From Proteus vulgaris (GTDB lineage Bacteria; Pseudomonadota; Gammaproteobacteria; Enterobacterales; Enterobacteriaceae), in assembly GCF_016239305.1 (NCBI RefSeq), contig NZ_JAEHOQ010000025.1, positions 1 through 59,102 of the forward strand: DNA of 59,102 nt. Reading direction: 5' to 3'. The notes beneath the pieces were generated by a model. The model had not been told where the DNA came from. It did not search any database and worked only from the letters and a program-made list of their open reading frames with translations. Shown piece by piece: positions 48,252 through 55,878 of the stretch (the stretch's first letter is position 1; each line of letters opens with the position of its first letter). Made by a program: the position numbers and the translations under genes.

Positions 48252-48539
48252 TTAGCATCCACTAAAGCGTAAAAAGAATGACCAATAAAGGTATGCTAGT
48301 GTTATCGCTATGTATGTGTATTTTAATTTTTGCTTTCGTTCACATAATAAAAGACAAATACAAGGAATTAAAACGAGGATAGGTTCGATAATATATCTTC
48401 CGTCTAGTGGAAGCTGACACAGTTGTTTTATATCACCACTGTCTAACATCCATTCGTAATCTGAGATTGAAAATATTCGGATCAGAATTAATAAAAATAT
48501 AAGATAAAGAAAGAAAAATAACTTCGATAGTATTTTCAT
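48252..48539 (-). CDS. Small inner-membrane protein, possibly DUF2645 (YjeO-like)
   Basis: A 95-residue protein with three hydrophobic segments (LFFFLYLIFLLILIRIFSI; YIIEPILVLIPCICLLL; YIAITLAYLYWSFFLRF). Size and segments such as GRYIIEPILVLIP recall the DUF2645 family of E. coli YjeO; this is from memory. Function unknown. It follows another small membrane-protein gene by 16 bases. Confidence 0.6.
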   Translation of the reverse strand: MKILSKLFFFLYLIFLLILIRIFSISDYEWMLDSGDIKQLCQLPLDGRYIIEPILVLIPCICLLLCERKQKLKYTYIAITLAYLYWSFFLRFSGC

Positions 48540-48555
48540 ATAAAATTTAATTAAA

Positions 48556-48753
48556 TCAAAGTAATTGACTGAGTAAAATAAAAATTAAACAAATATCAGC
48601 GATAACAAGTAAGACGCCAATAAGTGTTCTGACTAAAAGGCATGAAAGTGTTGTAGGAGGCGCTTTAGGAAATAATACAGAAAAAGACCAGTGTGCTAGT
48701 ATCGCAATCAAAAGTATAGCAAGTGTCATATAACTGATAAAAAATACCATCAT
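48556..48753 (-). CDS. Small hydrophobic membrane protein
   Basis: A 65-residue protein with two transmembrane segments (FFISYMTLAILLIAILAHWS; RTLIGVLLVIADICLIFILL). No family recognised. It lies upstream of the YjeO-like gene on the same strand, likely one transcript. Confidence 0.55.
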   Translation of the reverse strand: MMVFFISYMTLAILLIAILAHWSFSVLFPKAPPTTLSCLLVRTLIGVLLVIADICLIFILLSQLL

Positions 48754-49092
48754 TAAATCCTTTGTCTAAGTGTTATATTTTATTCTAAAAAAGAATACCT
48801 TTGTTTTTTTATAGATTTTTTATAAGTATAATTTACTATTGAGATAGTTTTAAGGATGTTTGCATGATGAGAGTCATTAATTTTGTTATTACTCTCTGGA
48901 TACTAAGAGATTTTATACCAATTTCTAATTAATATTAATCATTAATTAAGTTGTTTGCTCTTTATCTGTATAAATACAAGGTTTAAATAGACTAATTATG
49001 ATGAAAAATGAAAATTAGTTTTAATATTATTTATTTTTGGGACTTTTTAATCTATCCAAGCAAGTGTTGTACTTGAATCTACATACATTAGA
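48754..49092. other. AT-rich gap between small membrane genes and the PACE gene
   Basis: No plausible gene on either strand, only AT-rich sequence with ATTAAT repeats around 48930-48950. Confidence 0.5.
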
Positions 49093-49122
49093 AAGCACTT
49101 AATAATAGTTTATTAAGTGCTT
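49093..49122 (-). terminator. Stem-loop after the PACE gene
   Basis: Perfect 13-bp stem AAGCACTTAATAA / TTATTAAGTGCTT with a 4-base loop, 14 bases beyond the stop codon. Confidence 0.6.
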
Positions 49123-49135
49123 AAGATAGTTGTTA

Positions 49136-49588
49136 TTAGTTACGTGCAATAATAGGTTTCTCTTTACGATTAAACCAACTTTCACGTAATTTATCGTAGC
49201 TAAGATTAAATGTATAAGTATAAAAAAGGAAAAAGACAAAAAAACCAATTTCTAATAAAAATGCATTCCATAATGACATATTTAATAAAAGTGCCAATAT
49301 TGGTAATCCTATGATCACAAAGCTAAATTCAAAACCAATTGCATGTATAATCCGTATTTTTGTTGGTCTTGGGCCTTTAGATAAAGGCCAATAATGATCA
49401 AAGATCATGTTATAAAAAAGATTCAACAACATAGCTAATGTGGATAAGACAATAGCGACTGTACCCATCTGAAAAATTGAGCGTTCCAAAAGCCATGCAC
49501 TAAGCGGTGCCGTTATGGCAATAGCAATCGCTTCAAATGAAACAGCGTGAAAAACGCGCTCAGTAAATGTTTTTTGATATTGGCTCAT
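49136..49588 (-). CDS. PACE family multidrug efflux transporter
   Basis: A 150-residue inner-membrane transporter of the proteobacterial antimicrobial compound efflux family (AceI type, exporting biocides such as chlorhexidine in Acinetobacter). Two bacterial transmembrane pair domains are seen: RVFHAVSFEAIAIAITAPLS and RIIHAIGFEFSFVIIGLPIL, the first with the conserved Glu of helix 1. A LysR gene is divergently transcribed, as with aceI-aceR. Confidence 0.88.
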   Translation of the reverse strand: MSQYQKTFTERVFHAVSFEAIAIAITAPLSAWLLERSIFQMGTVAIVLSTLAMLLNLFYNMIFDHYWPLSKGPRPTKIRIIHAIGFEFSFVIIGLPILALLLNMSLWNAFLLEIGFFVFFLFYTYTFNLSYDKLRESWFNRKEKPIIARN

Positions 49589-49640
49589 ATCTCACCTCAA
49601 ATTAATTGTTTAACAAAAAACGAGTGCAATTATTGGTGAT

Positions 49641-49660
49641 ATTTTGTATATATACAAAAT
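49641..49660. promoter_or_regulatory. 20-bp perfect palindrome between PACE and LysR genes
   Basis: ATTTTGTATATATACAAAAT is its own reverse complement. It contains the T-N11-A layout of LysR-type operators and lies midway between the two divergent start codons. Confidence 0.6.
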
Positions 49661-49688
49661 AGGAGCCATCGAAAAAATCGATACCATA

Positions 49689-50561
49689 ATGAACTATTCT
49701 ATAGAAACTTTGCGTACATTTGTTGAAGCTGCTTCATTAAAATCATTTTCTGCTGCAGCACGAAAATTAAATAAAAGCCAATCTACAGTTAGTAGTACGA
49801 TCGCCGGATTCGAAGATGATATGGGGTTTGAATTATTTGAGCGTAAAGGACGAGAATCAACGCTGACTTTTGCAGGACAAAAAGTGTTGAGCTTGGTTGA
49901 AGATATATTAGCGGCTGATGAACGACTACAGGCATTAAGAATAGAGCTATCGCCAGAAATGGAGCCCCGTTTAAGTTGTGTATTCTCTGATATGTATCAA
50001 CCACCTTATTCAGAGCAACTTTTGAAAATTCTGGATAAAGAATTTCCACATCTTGAATTTGAGTTTCTTGTTGCTGAGAATGATGATGTGATTAATATGC
50101 TGCAAAATAATCAGGCGCATATTGGTATGATGGAATCACGAGTAGAATATCCTGCTGATATTGCCTTCGCTCGTTTACCTGTGAGTGGTAAGTTAGGATT
50201 ATATGCACATAAAACGCATCCACTTGTGAAAGAAAAGAAAATTAACTATCAGCATTTAACAATGCATCGTCAATTAAGACTAAGCAGTCGTGCTCAATTT
50301 GCTATTAATAGTGAGAAGAATTGGCTAGCACCTAACTATTTATTATTACTTGAAATGGCAGAACAAGAAATGGGATGGGCAATATTACCCACATGGTTAG
50401 TTGAGCAATTTGGACATGATTTGTTAGTCAGTCTAGATTATGACCAATTTCCCAAGAAAATAGATATTGATTTAGTATGGTCAAGAAGTAAACCACCAGG
50501 AAAAGCAGGATATTGGATGATAGATAGGCTCTTGAAAAATGATCTTCAATTTTCTCTCTAG
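49689..50561 (+). CDS. LysR-type regulator, divergent from the PACE gene
   Basis: A 290-residue transcription factor. N-terminal winged helix-turn-helix (TLRTFVEAASLKSFSAAARK then LNKSQSTVSSTIAGFEDDMG) and a C-terminal periplasmic-binding-protein-like sensor domain. The first Met of the family pattern is at 49689; an upstream in-frame start at 49644 would run through the palindrome. By analogy with AceR it probably controls the adjacent efflux gene. Confidence 0.85.
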   Translation: MNYSIETLRTFVEAASLKSFSAAARKLNKSQSTVSSTIAGFEDDMGFELFERKGRESTLTFAGQKVLSLVEDILAADERLQALRIELSPEMEPRLSCVFSDMYQPPYSEQLLKILDKEFPHLEFEFLVAENDDVINMLQNNQAHIGMMESRVEYPADIAFARLPVSGKLGLYAHKTHPLVKEKKINYQHLTMHRQLRLSSRAQFAINSEKNWLAPNYLLLLEMAEQEMGWAILPTWLVEQFGHDLLVSLDYDQFPKKIDIDLVWSRSKPPGKAGYWMIDRLLKNDLQFSL

Positions 50562-50628
50562 ACATTAATCAATCACCTTCATTATCAGAGATATAGTGAA
50601 GGTGATATATTCCTCGCTCGACGCCAGA

Positions 50629-50967
50629 TCACCAGCCACAAACATTTGTTTCTTCATCCATATCATAACCACGTACAATATTGATAAGATCTTTTACTAT
50701 TAAACTAGACATATCAGCGTCTAATAAATCAGTTAAAAAACTGTCTTTATCAACAGAAACACCGTTATTTTTGTTTGTTAATACTAAGGTAAGTTCTTGT
50801 GAGTCAATATTTACCTTATTTTTTAGTTCATTAATTAAAAGTAAAATTTCTTTAGCCGCAACTTCTGGAATATATAAAATTTTAGGGTTTAGAAATGTTT
50901 TTTGAGATTTTTCTTGGCCATTGGCATTGATTAATTCTAATAAATAGCCTTTATTTTCATTATCCAT
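50629..50967 (-). CDS. YoaG-like protein, apparently an internal duplication
   Basis: A 112-residue protein. The C-terminal half (LTNKNNGVSVDKDSF ... VKDLINIVRGYDMDEETNVC, ending CGW) resembles the 60-residue E. coli YoaG as I remember it. The N-terminal half (LLELINANGQEKSQ ... YIPEVAAKEILLLINELKNK) matches the same pattern, notably the PEVAA helix. It is thus probably two YoaG-like units in one chain. Partner gene yeaR lies 8 bases upstream on the same strand. Molecular function unknown. Confidence 0.7.
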   Translation of the reverse strand: MDNENKGYLLELINANGQEKSQKTFLNPKILYIPEVAAKEILLLINELKNKVNIDSQELTLVLTNKNNGVSVDKDSFLTDLLDADMSSLIVKDLINIVRGYDMDEETNVCGW

Positions 50968-50975
50968 ATTATTAT

Positions 50976-51308
50976 TTAACCTTCGGCAAGTATTTTAGGA
51001 TCGACATAAAAATCGACATTAAAAACAGTATCTTCAGTTTTTGCTTCTATTTTGTGCCATGTTTCTGGCGGGAATACACCAAACTCACCGGCATTAATCA
51101 CTAATGTTTCTGTTGGCTCTGGGCTAATTTCATCTGCATATGCGTAATAAACAATCATTCCTTGCATAACAGATAGCTTAGGGTAGACCCCTTGGCGAGT
51201 TCCTTTATCTAAATGTCTTTCCCAAATCGATTTAGGAGCGGTGTCTTTGGTCCAAAGAGGTGTTGATCGTACATGGATATAGTGAGTGGGAATAATAATT
51301 CGTTCCAT
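50976..51308 (-). CDS. yeaR: YeaR-like DUF1971 (cupin-type) protein
   Basis: A 110-residue protein resembling E. coli YeaR and the tellurite-resistance-associated TehB-like C-terminal domain: YIHVRSTPLWTKDTAPKSIW, ERHLDKGTRQGVYPKLSVMQ and FGVFPPETWHKIEAKTEDTV. In E. coli yeaR-yoaG is activated by nitrate (NarL) and derepressed by nitric oxide through NsrR. It is followed by the YoaG-like gene, and an NsrR-like site lies upstream. Biochemical role unknown. Confidence 0.82.
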   Translation of the reverse strand: MERIIIPTHYIHVRSTPLWTKDTAPKSIWERHLDKGTRQGVYPKLSVMQGMIVYYAYADEISPEPTETLVINAGEFGVFPPETWHKIEAKTEDTVFNVDFYVDPKILAEG

Positions 51309-51348
51309 TTTTCCTCCCTAAAGTGAAGAGATTAATTTTTCTATTTTT

Positions 51349-51362
51349 ATCTTAGCTAAGAT
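51349..51362. repeat. 14-bp palindrome in the yeaR leader
   Basis: ATCTTAGCTAAGAT is perfectly palindromic and lies about 40 bases before the yeaR start. It may be a regulator site or a leader hairpin. Confidence 0.5.
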
Positions 51363-51413
51363 GAAAAATTACTGCTGATAATGCAATAAACTATTGTACT
51401 GTTAAATAAAATC

Positions 51414-51420
51414 TACCTCT
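51414..51420 (+). promoter_or_regulatory. NarL-type heptamer
   Basis: TACCTCT fits the NarL/NarP heptamer TACYYMT and lies between the NsrR-like site and yeaR. A single heptamer is weak evidence by itself. Confidence 0.3.
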
Positions 51421-51424
51421 TATA

Positions 51425-51447
51425 ATAAGGCATTTCAAATGCAATTT
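51425..51447. promoter_or_regulatory. NsrR-like operator upstream of yeaR
   Basis: The core GCATTTCAAATGC is the exact centre of the NsrR palindrome (two 11-base arms around one base). Over the full 23 bases about 17 of 22 arm positions agree. It lies 117 bases upstream of yeaR, and E. coli yeaR-yoaG is a known NsrR target. Confidence 0.65.
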
Positions 51448-51673
51448 TATAAAAAAAAGTGACAAAATGACTCTATGCTTATTAATACCTTGTTTTATTT
51501 GGTTAAAATATTTTTTAAAGTTTAAATTATTTTTTATCAAAAGGTCGTTTTTTAAGCATTTCTTAGGTGTTATTATCAATGTTTACTCACCAACATAATT
51601 TCTTTGTTCTATAATTAATCAAGTTTAAGGTATTAATATTTAATTCATTATTTAACATAATTGAGATATCACT
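51448..51673. other. Upstream region of cbpA
   Basis: AT-rich region between the NsrR-like site and cbpA; no gene. It must hold the cbpA promoter, which I could not assign. Confidence 0.4.
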
Positions 51674-52618
51674 ATGGAATTAAAGGATTACTACGCCATA
51701 ATGGGTGTTAAACCCACCGATGATACTAAAACGATTAAAACGGCTTATCGCCGTTTAGCTAAAAAATATCACCCTGATGTAAGTAAAGAGCCGAATGCTG
51801 AAGAGCGCTTTAAAGAAATTGCTCAAGCGTGGGAAATATTAGGGGATGAGCAACGAAGAGCAGAATATGATGAGCTTTGGGCACATCGTAACGATCCTAA
51901 ATTTAAGCAGTTTACACAACAACATTCAAATACAAAAAATCAAGAAAGCTTTAGCCAAGAAGATTTTGATGATATTTATGCATCATTTTTTGGTCGACGT
52001 TCTCCATTTGAAGAACAGCAAACTTACCAATCTTTTAAACAACGTGGACACGATTTAGAATTAGAATTAGCCGTGTTTTTAGAAGAATCACAAGAAGAAC
52101 ATAAACGAACAATTAGTTACCATTTACCGGTTTATAATGTTTTTGGGATCGTAGAAAAAGAAATTCCTAAAACATTAAATATTAAAATTCCTGCAGGTGT
52201 CATTGATGGACAGCGTATTCGCTTAAAAGGTCAGGGAACATTGGGTGAAAATGGTGGAGAGAATGGTGATTTATGGCTAACAATTCGTATTGCACCTCAT
52301 CCTTTGTTTGATATTAAAGGCCATGATTTAGAAATAGTGGTTCCAGTTGCTCCTTGGGAAGCGGCCTTAGGTGCAAAAATTTCTATACCTACAATAAAAG
52401 AGAAAATCCTATTAACTATTCCTGCGGGAAGTCAAGCAGGACAAAAATTACGTATTAAAGGAAAAGGATTGGTTAGTAAAAAGGTTAGTGGCGATTTATA
52501 TGCAATTTTAAAAATTGTGATGCCACCTAAATCGGATGAAAAAACACGCGAATTATGGCAACAAATTGCAGATAGCCAGACCGATTATAATCCACGTAAA
52601 GACTGGGAGAATAAATAA
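51674..52618 (+). CDS. cbpA: Curved DNA-binding protein CbpA (DnaJ homologue)
   Basis: Hsp40-type co-chaperone and nucleoid-associated protein of stationary phase. J domain at residues 1-70 ([14 protein letters not shown], with the HPD motif in KKYHPDVS), a Gly/Phe-containing linker and a C-terminal substrate-binding domain without the zinc fingers of DnaJ. 314 residues (E. coli 306). Overlaps cbpM by one base. Confidence 0.95.
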   Translation: MELKDYYAIMGVKPTDDTKTIKTAYRRLAKKYHPDVSKEPNAEERFKEIAQAWEILGDEQRRAEYDELWAHRNDPKFKQFTQQHSNTKNQESFSQEDFDDIYASFFGRRSPFEEQQTYQSFKQRGHDLELELAVFLEESQEEHKRTISYHLPVYNVFGIVEKEIPKTLNIKIPAGVIDGQRIRLKGQGTLGENGGENGDLWLTIRIAPHPLFDIKGHDLEIVVPVAPWEAALGAKISIPTIKEKILLTIPAGSQAGQKLRIKGKGLVSKKVSGDLYAILKIVMPPKSDEKTRELWQQIADSQTDYNPRKDWENK

Positions 52619-52926
52619 TGGGTCAGTTAACAACAACTATATTCACTGTCACTGAATTTTGCCATCACACTGGAATATCAAATGATGAACTTAAAGAGTT
52701 TGTCGCACTTGGCGTGATTGAGCCATTAGAAATTGAAACTCAAGAATGGTTTTTCGATGATAATGCGCTTGTGGTGACACATCGTGCATTAAAACTTCAT
52801 AAAGAGCTCGCATTAGATTGGCATGGTATCGCTATAGCTCTAACCTTATTAGATGAAAATGAGCAGTTAAAACAAGAAAATAAGCAATTACGTCAGCAAT
52901 TAATGCGATTTATAGATGAATCATGA
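52618..52926 (+). CDS. cbpM: CbpA modulator CbpM
   Basis: A 102-residue inhibitor of CbpA that binds its J domain. It has the MerR-like N-terminal segment ([20 protein letters not shown]) and a C-terminal coiled coil ([20 protein letters not shown]). Its ATG overlaps the cbpA stop (TAATG), so the two are translationally coupled. Confidence 0.93.
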   Translation: MGQLTTTIFTVTEFCHHTGISNDELKEFVALGVIEPLEIETQEWFFDDNALVVTHRALKLHKELALDWHGIAIALTLLDENEQLKQENKQLRQQLMRFIDES

Positions 52927-52936
52927 TTAATAAAAT

Positions 52937-52976
52937 AGCCACTAAACGTATAAATATCTTTAGTGGCTGTTTTTTT
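52937..52976 (+). terminator. Terminator after cbpAM
   Basis: Perfect 10-bp stem AGCCACTAAA / TTTAGTGGCT followed by a G and seven T. Confidence 0.85.
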
Positions 52977-53177
52977 ATTTCTTACTGATTGATTTAACTT
53001 ATTATTTTCTACTTTTTTATTTAAACACTATCATAAGATTGCTATGTTTTAAAAATGAGCAATATGGCGATGAGATCACATCTATACATATAACTATTAA
53101 GTTATGATTTATATAAATTATTAATTATTACTTCTTCTTGTTTGTTAATTGGGATTTACTTTTTATAGGGAAAAATA

Positions 53178-54452
53178 ATGCAGCCGATCCAAATAAATAA
53201 ATTAATAGAATGGCGTAGGACTTTTCACCAGTTTCCAGAAATTGGTTGGACCGAGTTTGTGACAACGGGCACGATAATAACGTTATTGCGTGACATGGGG
53301 GTTGAGGTTAAAGCTGGGCCACATATTCTTTGCCGAGAAAGTATTTTAGGTCGAGATGAAAAACTAGTTAAAGAAGCAATCAACATTGCCAGAGAGAAAG
53401 GGATCAGTACTAAGTTATTAGCTGAAATGGAGGGTCTTACGGGATGTATGGCTATTATTGATACAGAAATATCTGGCCCTACATTTACTTTTCGTTTTGA
53501 TATTGATTGTGTTTATGTTCAAGAATCAAATGACGAAAATCATCTCCCCTATAAGCAGGGGTTTGCCTCGAGTCGTTCTGGATTAATGCATGCTTGTGGT
53601 CATGATGGGCATACTGCGATAGGGCTTGGTTTAGCACATTGGTTAAAACAAAATATTCACGTTTTACGTGGAAAATATAAATTAATATTTCAACCTGCCG
53701 AAGAAGGGGTGAGAGGTGCTAGAGCAATAAGTGACAGCGGGATCTTGGATGATACTGATTATTTTATGGGGATGCATATTGGATGTAATTTAAAAAAAGG
53801 TGAAATTGCGCTCGATCCTTTTGATTTTCTTTGTACAACTAAATTAGATATTTCTTTAAATGGAAAAGTAGCTAATGCTGTCGATGAGCCAGAAAAAGGA
53901 AATAATGCATTAGTCGGAGCCTGCTTTTTAGCTAATGAAATATTAGCAACACCAAGACATGGTAAAGGTATGACGAGAGTCAATGTTGGAACCTTAATTG
54001 CAGGTGAAAATCGTAGCCTTATTCCTAGCTCGGCGAAGATGCAACTGGAAGTACGTGGACAAGATGCTGAAATAGCAAAATACTTATTTGATAATATAAA
54101 AAAATATACTGCTGGTATCGCATCTTCTTATTACTTGGATACGAAAATAGAAATTACTGGTGAGGCGACAAATTTTAGAAATGATCCTGAAATGATAAAC
54201 CTCATGCAAGGCATTATCGATACACATCCAGAATTATTAAATGTTACATTACCCTTGGGTGGGAGTGAAGATGTCTCACTGATGGTAAGAAGAGTACAAG
54301 ATAAAGGTGGAAAAGCGATATTCTTTTTAGTGGGCGCAGATCAAAGAGATGGGCATCATAAAGAAAAATTTGATATTGATGAAGAGGCGCTTTCCATTGG
54401 TTTGACACTTATTACTGAAAGTGTTTTATCTATTCTTGATATACATAAATAA
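53178..54452 (+). CDS. M20D family amidohydrolase, AbgA-like
   Basis: A 424-residue metallopeptidase of the aminoacylase/aminobenzoyl-glutamate hydrolase group. Metal ligands are visible in MHACGHDGH (Cys and His), the QPAEEG Glu pair, the His in MGMHIG and the His in DGHHKEKFDIDE. In the lid domain, where relatives have a GKAAHA-type His, this protein reads GKVANAVDEPEKG, an Asn instead. Unlike E. coli abgABT there is no second hydrolase subunit or transporter beside it. GGGA precedes the ATG. Substrate unknown. Confidence 0.82.
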   Translation: MQPIQINKLIEWRRTFHQFPEIGWTEFVTTGTIITLLRDMGVEVKAGPHILCRESILGRDEKLVKEAINIAREKGISTKLLAEMEGLTGCMAIIDTEISGPTFTFRFDIDCVYVQESNDENHLPYKQGFASSRSGLMHACGHDGHTAIGLGLAHWLKQNIHVLRGKYKLIFQPAEEGVRGARAISDSGILDDTDYFMGMHIGCNLKKGEIALDPFDFLCTTKLDISLNGKVANAVDEPEKGNNALVGACFLANEILATPRHGKGMTRVNVGTLIAGENRSLIPSSAKMQLEVRGQDAEIAKYLFDNIKKYTAGIASSYYLDTKIEITGEATNFRNDPEMINLMQGIIDTHPELLNVTLPLGGSEDVSLMVRRVQDKGGKAIFFLVGADQRDGHHKEKFDIDEEALSIGLTLITESVLSILDIHK

Positions 54453-54504
54453 TAGAAAGGTCTCTTCTATTTGCTGATATTGCATAGAATGAAATCATTA
54501 ATAA

Positions 54505-55440
54505 CTATTTAATGGGATTTGAAAATAATGAGTATTTTGGTTGATGCTCTTGGATAAACTCAATATAAAGTTGTGTTTCATGTTCTGTTTTTTTCGATGT
54601 GAAGAAACAGATATTACTCTTAATTGTTGGCGTAATTTCCTTATAAGCAATACCTTCAGTTTCAATAATAGGGAATGAATTAATTAAACTTATTCCTAAT
54701 TCATTTTTTACAAATGTCACTGCTGTTTCTTGATCTGAGACTTCAGCAATAATATTAGGTTTAGACTTTGATTTATGGAGCATTCTGTCAATAACAGTAC
54801 GACCAATATTACTTTTAACTAATGCAATAAAAGGCTGATCATGTAAATCATCTAATGTGAGCGTATTTTTTGTACATAGCTCATGCGATTTAGGTATTGC
54901 ACAAATAATTTGAGTCTCTCTCATTGGTATTTGTGTTAAATTATAATTGCTATTAATTGTCATATTGTCCGTAATGGCGATATCTGCTTGTTCTTTTGCA
55001 ATTAAAGACAATAGTTGTTCACTTCTAGATATTTCTAAATGAACATTAACTTGATATTTTTTGATAAAAAGAGCAGTGATTTGATTTATAAATCCATAAG
55101 CTAGTGTTGGGGGAACTAAAACACGTAGGCTTCGTTTTTTTTCTTGGTGATGAAAATGGCTTAATCGGCTGAATGATTCGGCTATGTTGGCGATTTCTTC
55201 GTAAAGTAACAGTGCATCAGAGTTAGGTATGAGCTTGTTATTTTCACGAGTGAATAATTGTTTACCACAACGCTTTTCTATCTGATTTAATGTTTGGCTT
55301 ACAGCGGGTTGAGAGATACCTAATTGCTCTGCGGCATTAGTTACACTCCCATGGTCGATCACAGTTTGTATAATTTCAAGGTCGCGCAACGTAGCCCACC
55401 CTCCTGACCAAGAGGTTCTTTTTATATTAATTGCCATCAT
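54505..55440 (-). CDS. LysR-type transcriptional regulator
   Basis: A 311-residue regulator convergent with the M20 hydrolase gene. The winged helix-turn-helix spans about residues 18-77 (TVIDHGSVTNAAEQLGISQP, AVSQTLNQIE) after a short N-terminal extension, followed by a LysR substrate-binding domain. Start ATG at 55440 or 55437. A role in controlling the neighbouring hydrolase is possible, but the arrangement is tail to tail rather than divergent. Confidence 0.82.
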   Translation of the reverse strand: MMAINIKRTSWSGGWATLRDLEIIQTVIDHGSVTNAAEQLGISQPAVSQTLNQIEKRCGKQLFTRENNKLIPNSDALLLYEEIANIAESFSRLSHFHHQEKKRSLRVLVPPTLAYGFINQITALFIKKYQVNVHLEISRSEQLLSLIAKEQADIAITDNMTINSNYNLTQIPMRETQIICAIPKSHELCTKNTLTLDDLHDQPFIALVKSNIGRTVIDRMLHKSKSKPNIIAEVSDQETAVTFVKNELGISLINSFPIIETEGIAYKEITPTIKSNICFFTSKKTEHETQLYIEFIQEHQPKYSLFSNPIK

Positions 55441-55878
55441 GTTTTTTGCTTTAGTCTGTTTATCTTACATACGATTATACTGTTAATAGGATAATTATTA
55501 GATAATAGTTATGAAAGAAGTATTAATGTTTTTTTATTAACGTTAATTGTTATTGTATTTAATGTTTTGTTATTATATTTAATATAAAAACGCTTATTAT
55601 AAATAAAATGGGATTAGATTACGCCTCTAAAAAAATCAATAACAATATTTCGTCTCATTTATATTTTAATGTATTCCACCATAAACTCTATTGATATTAA
55701 TGTGATACATCCAATTTATTTTTTTATTTCAAAATATAATGACCATTGAGATATAAATCACGGTAATGAACACTTTCTCATTGTTAATATTCTACGTCCA
55801 ATTATCTATCTGGTTTTTTATTTTTTAAGATATTTAATTGATATACAAATTATAAATAACAAGCAAATGGGGTGTTTT
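55441..55878. other. Divergent region between LysR and dipeptidase genes
   Basis: About 440 very AT-rich bases with no plausible gene. It holds the promoters of both flanking genes; I see no defined operator. Confidence 0.45.
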
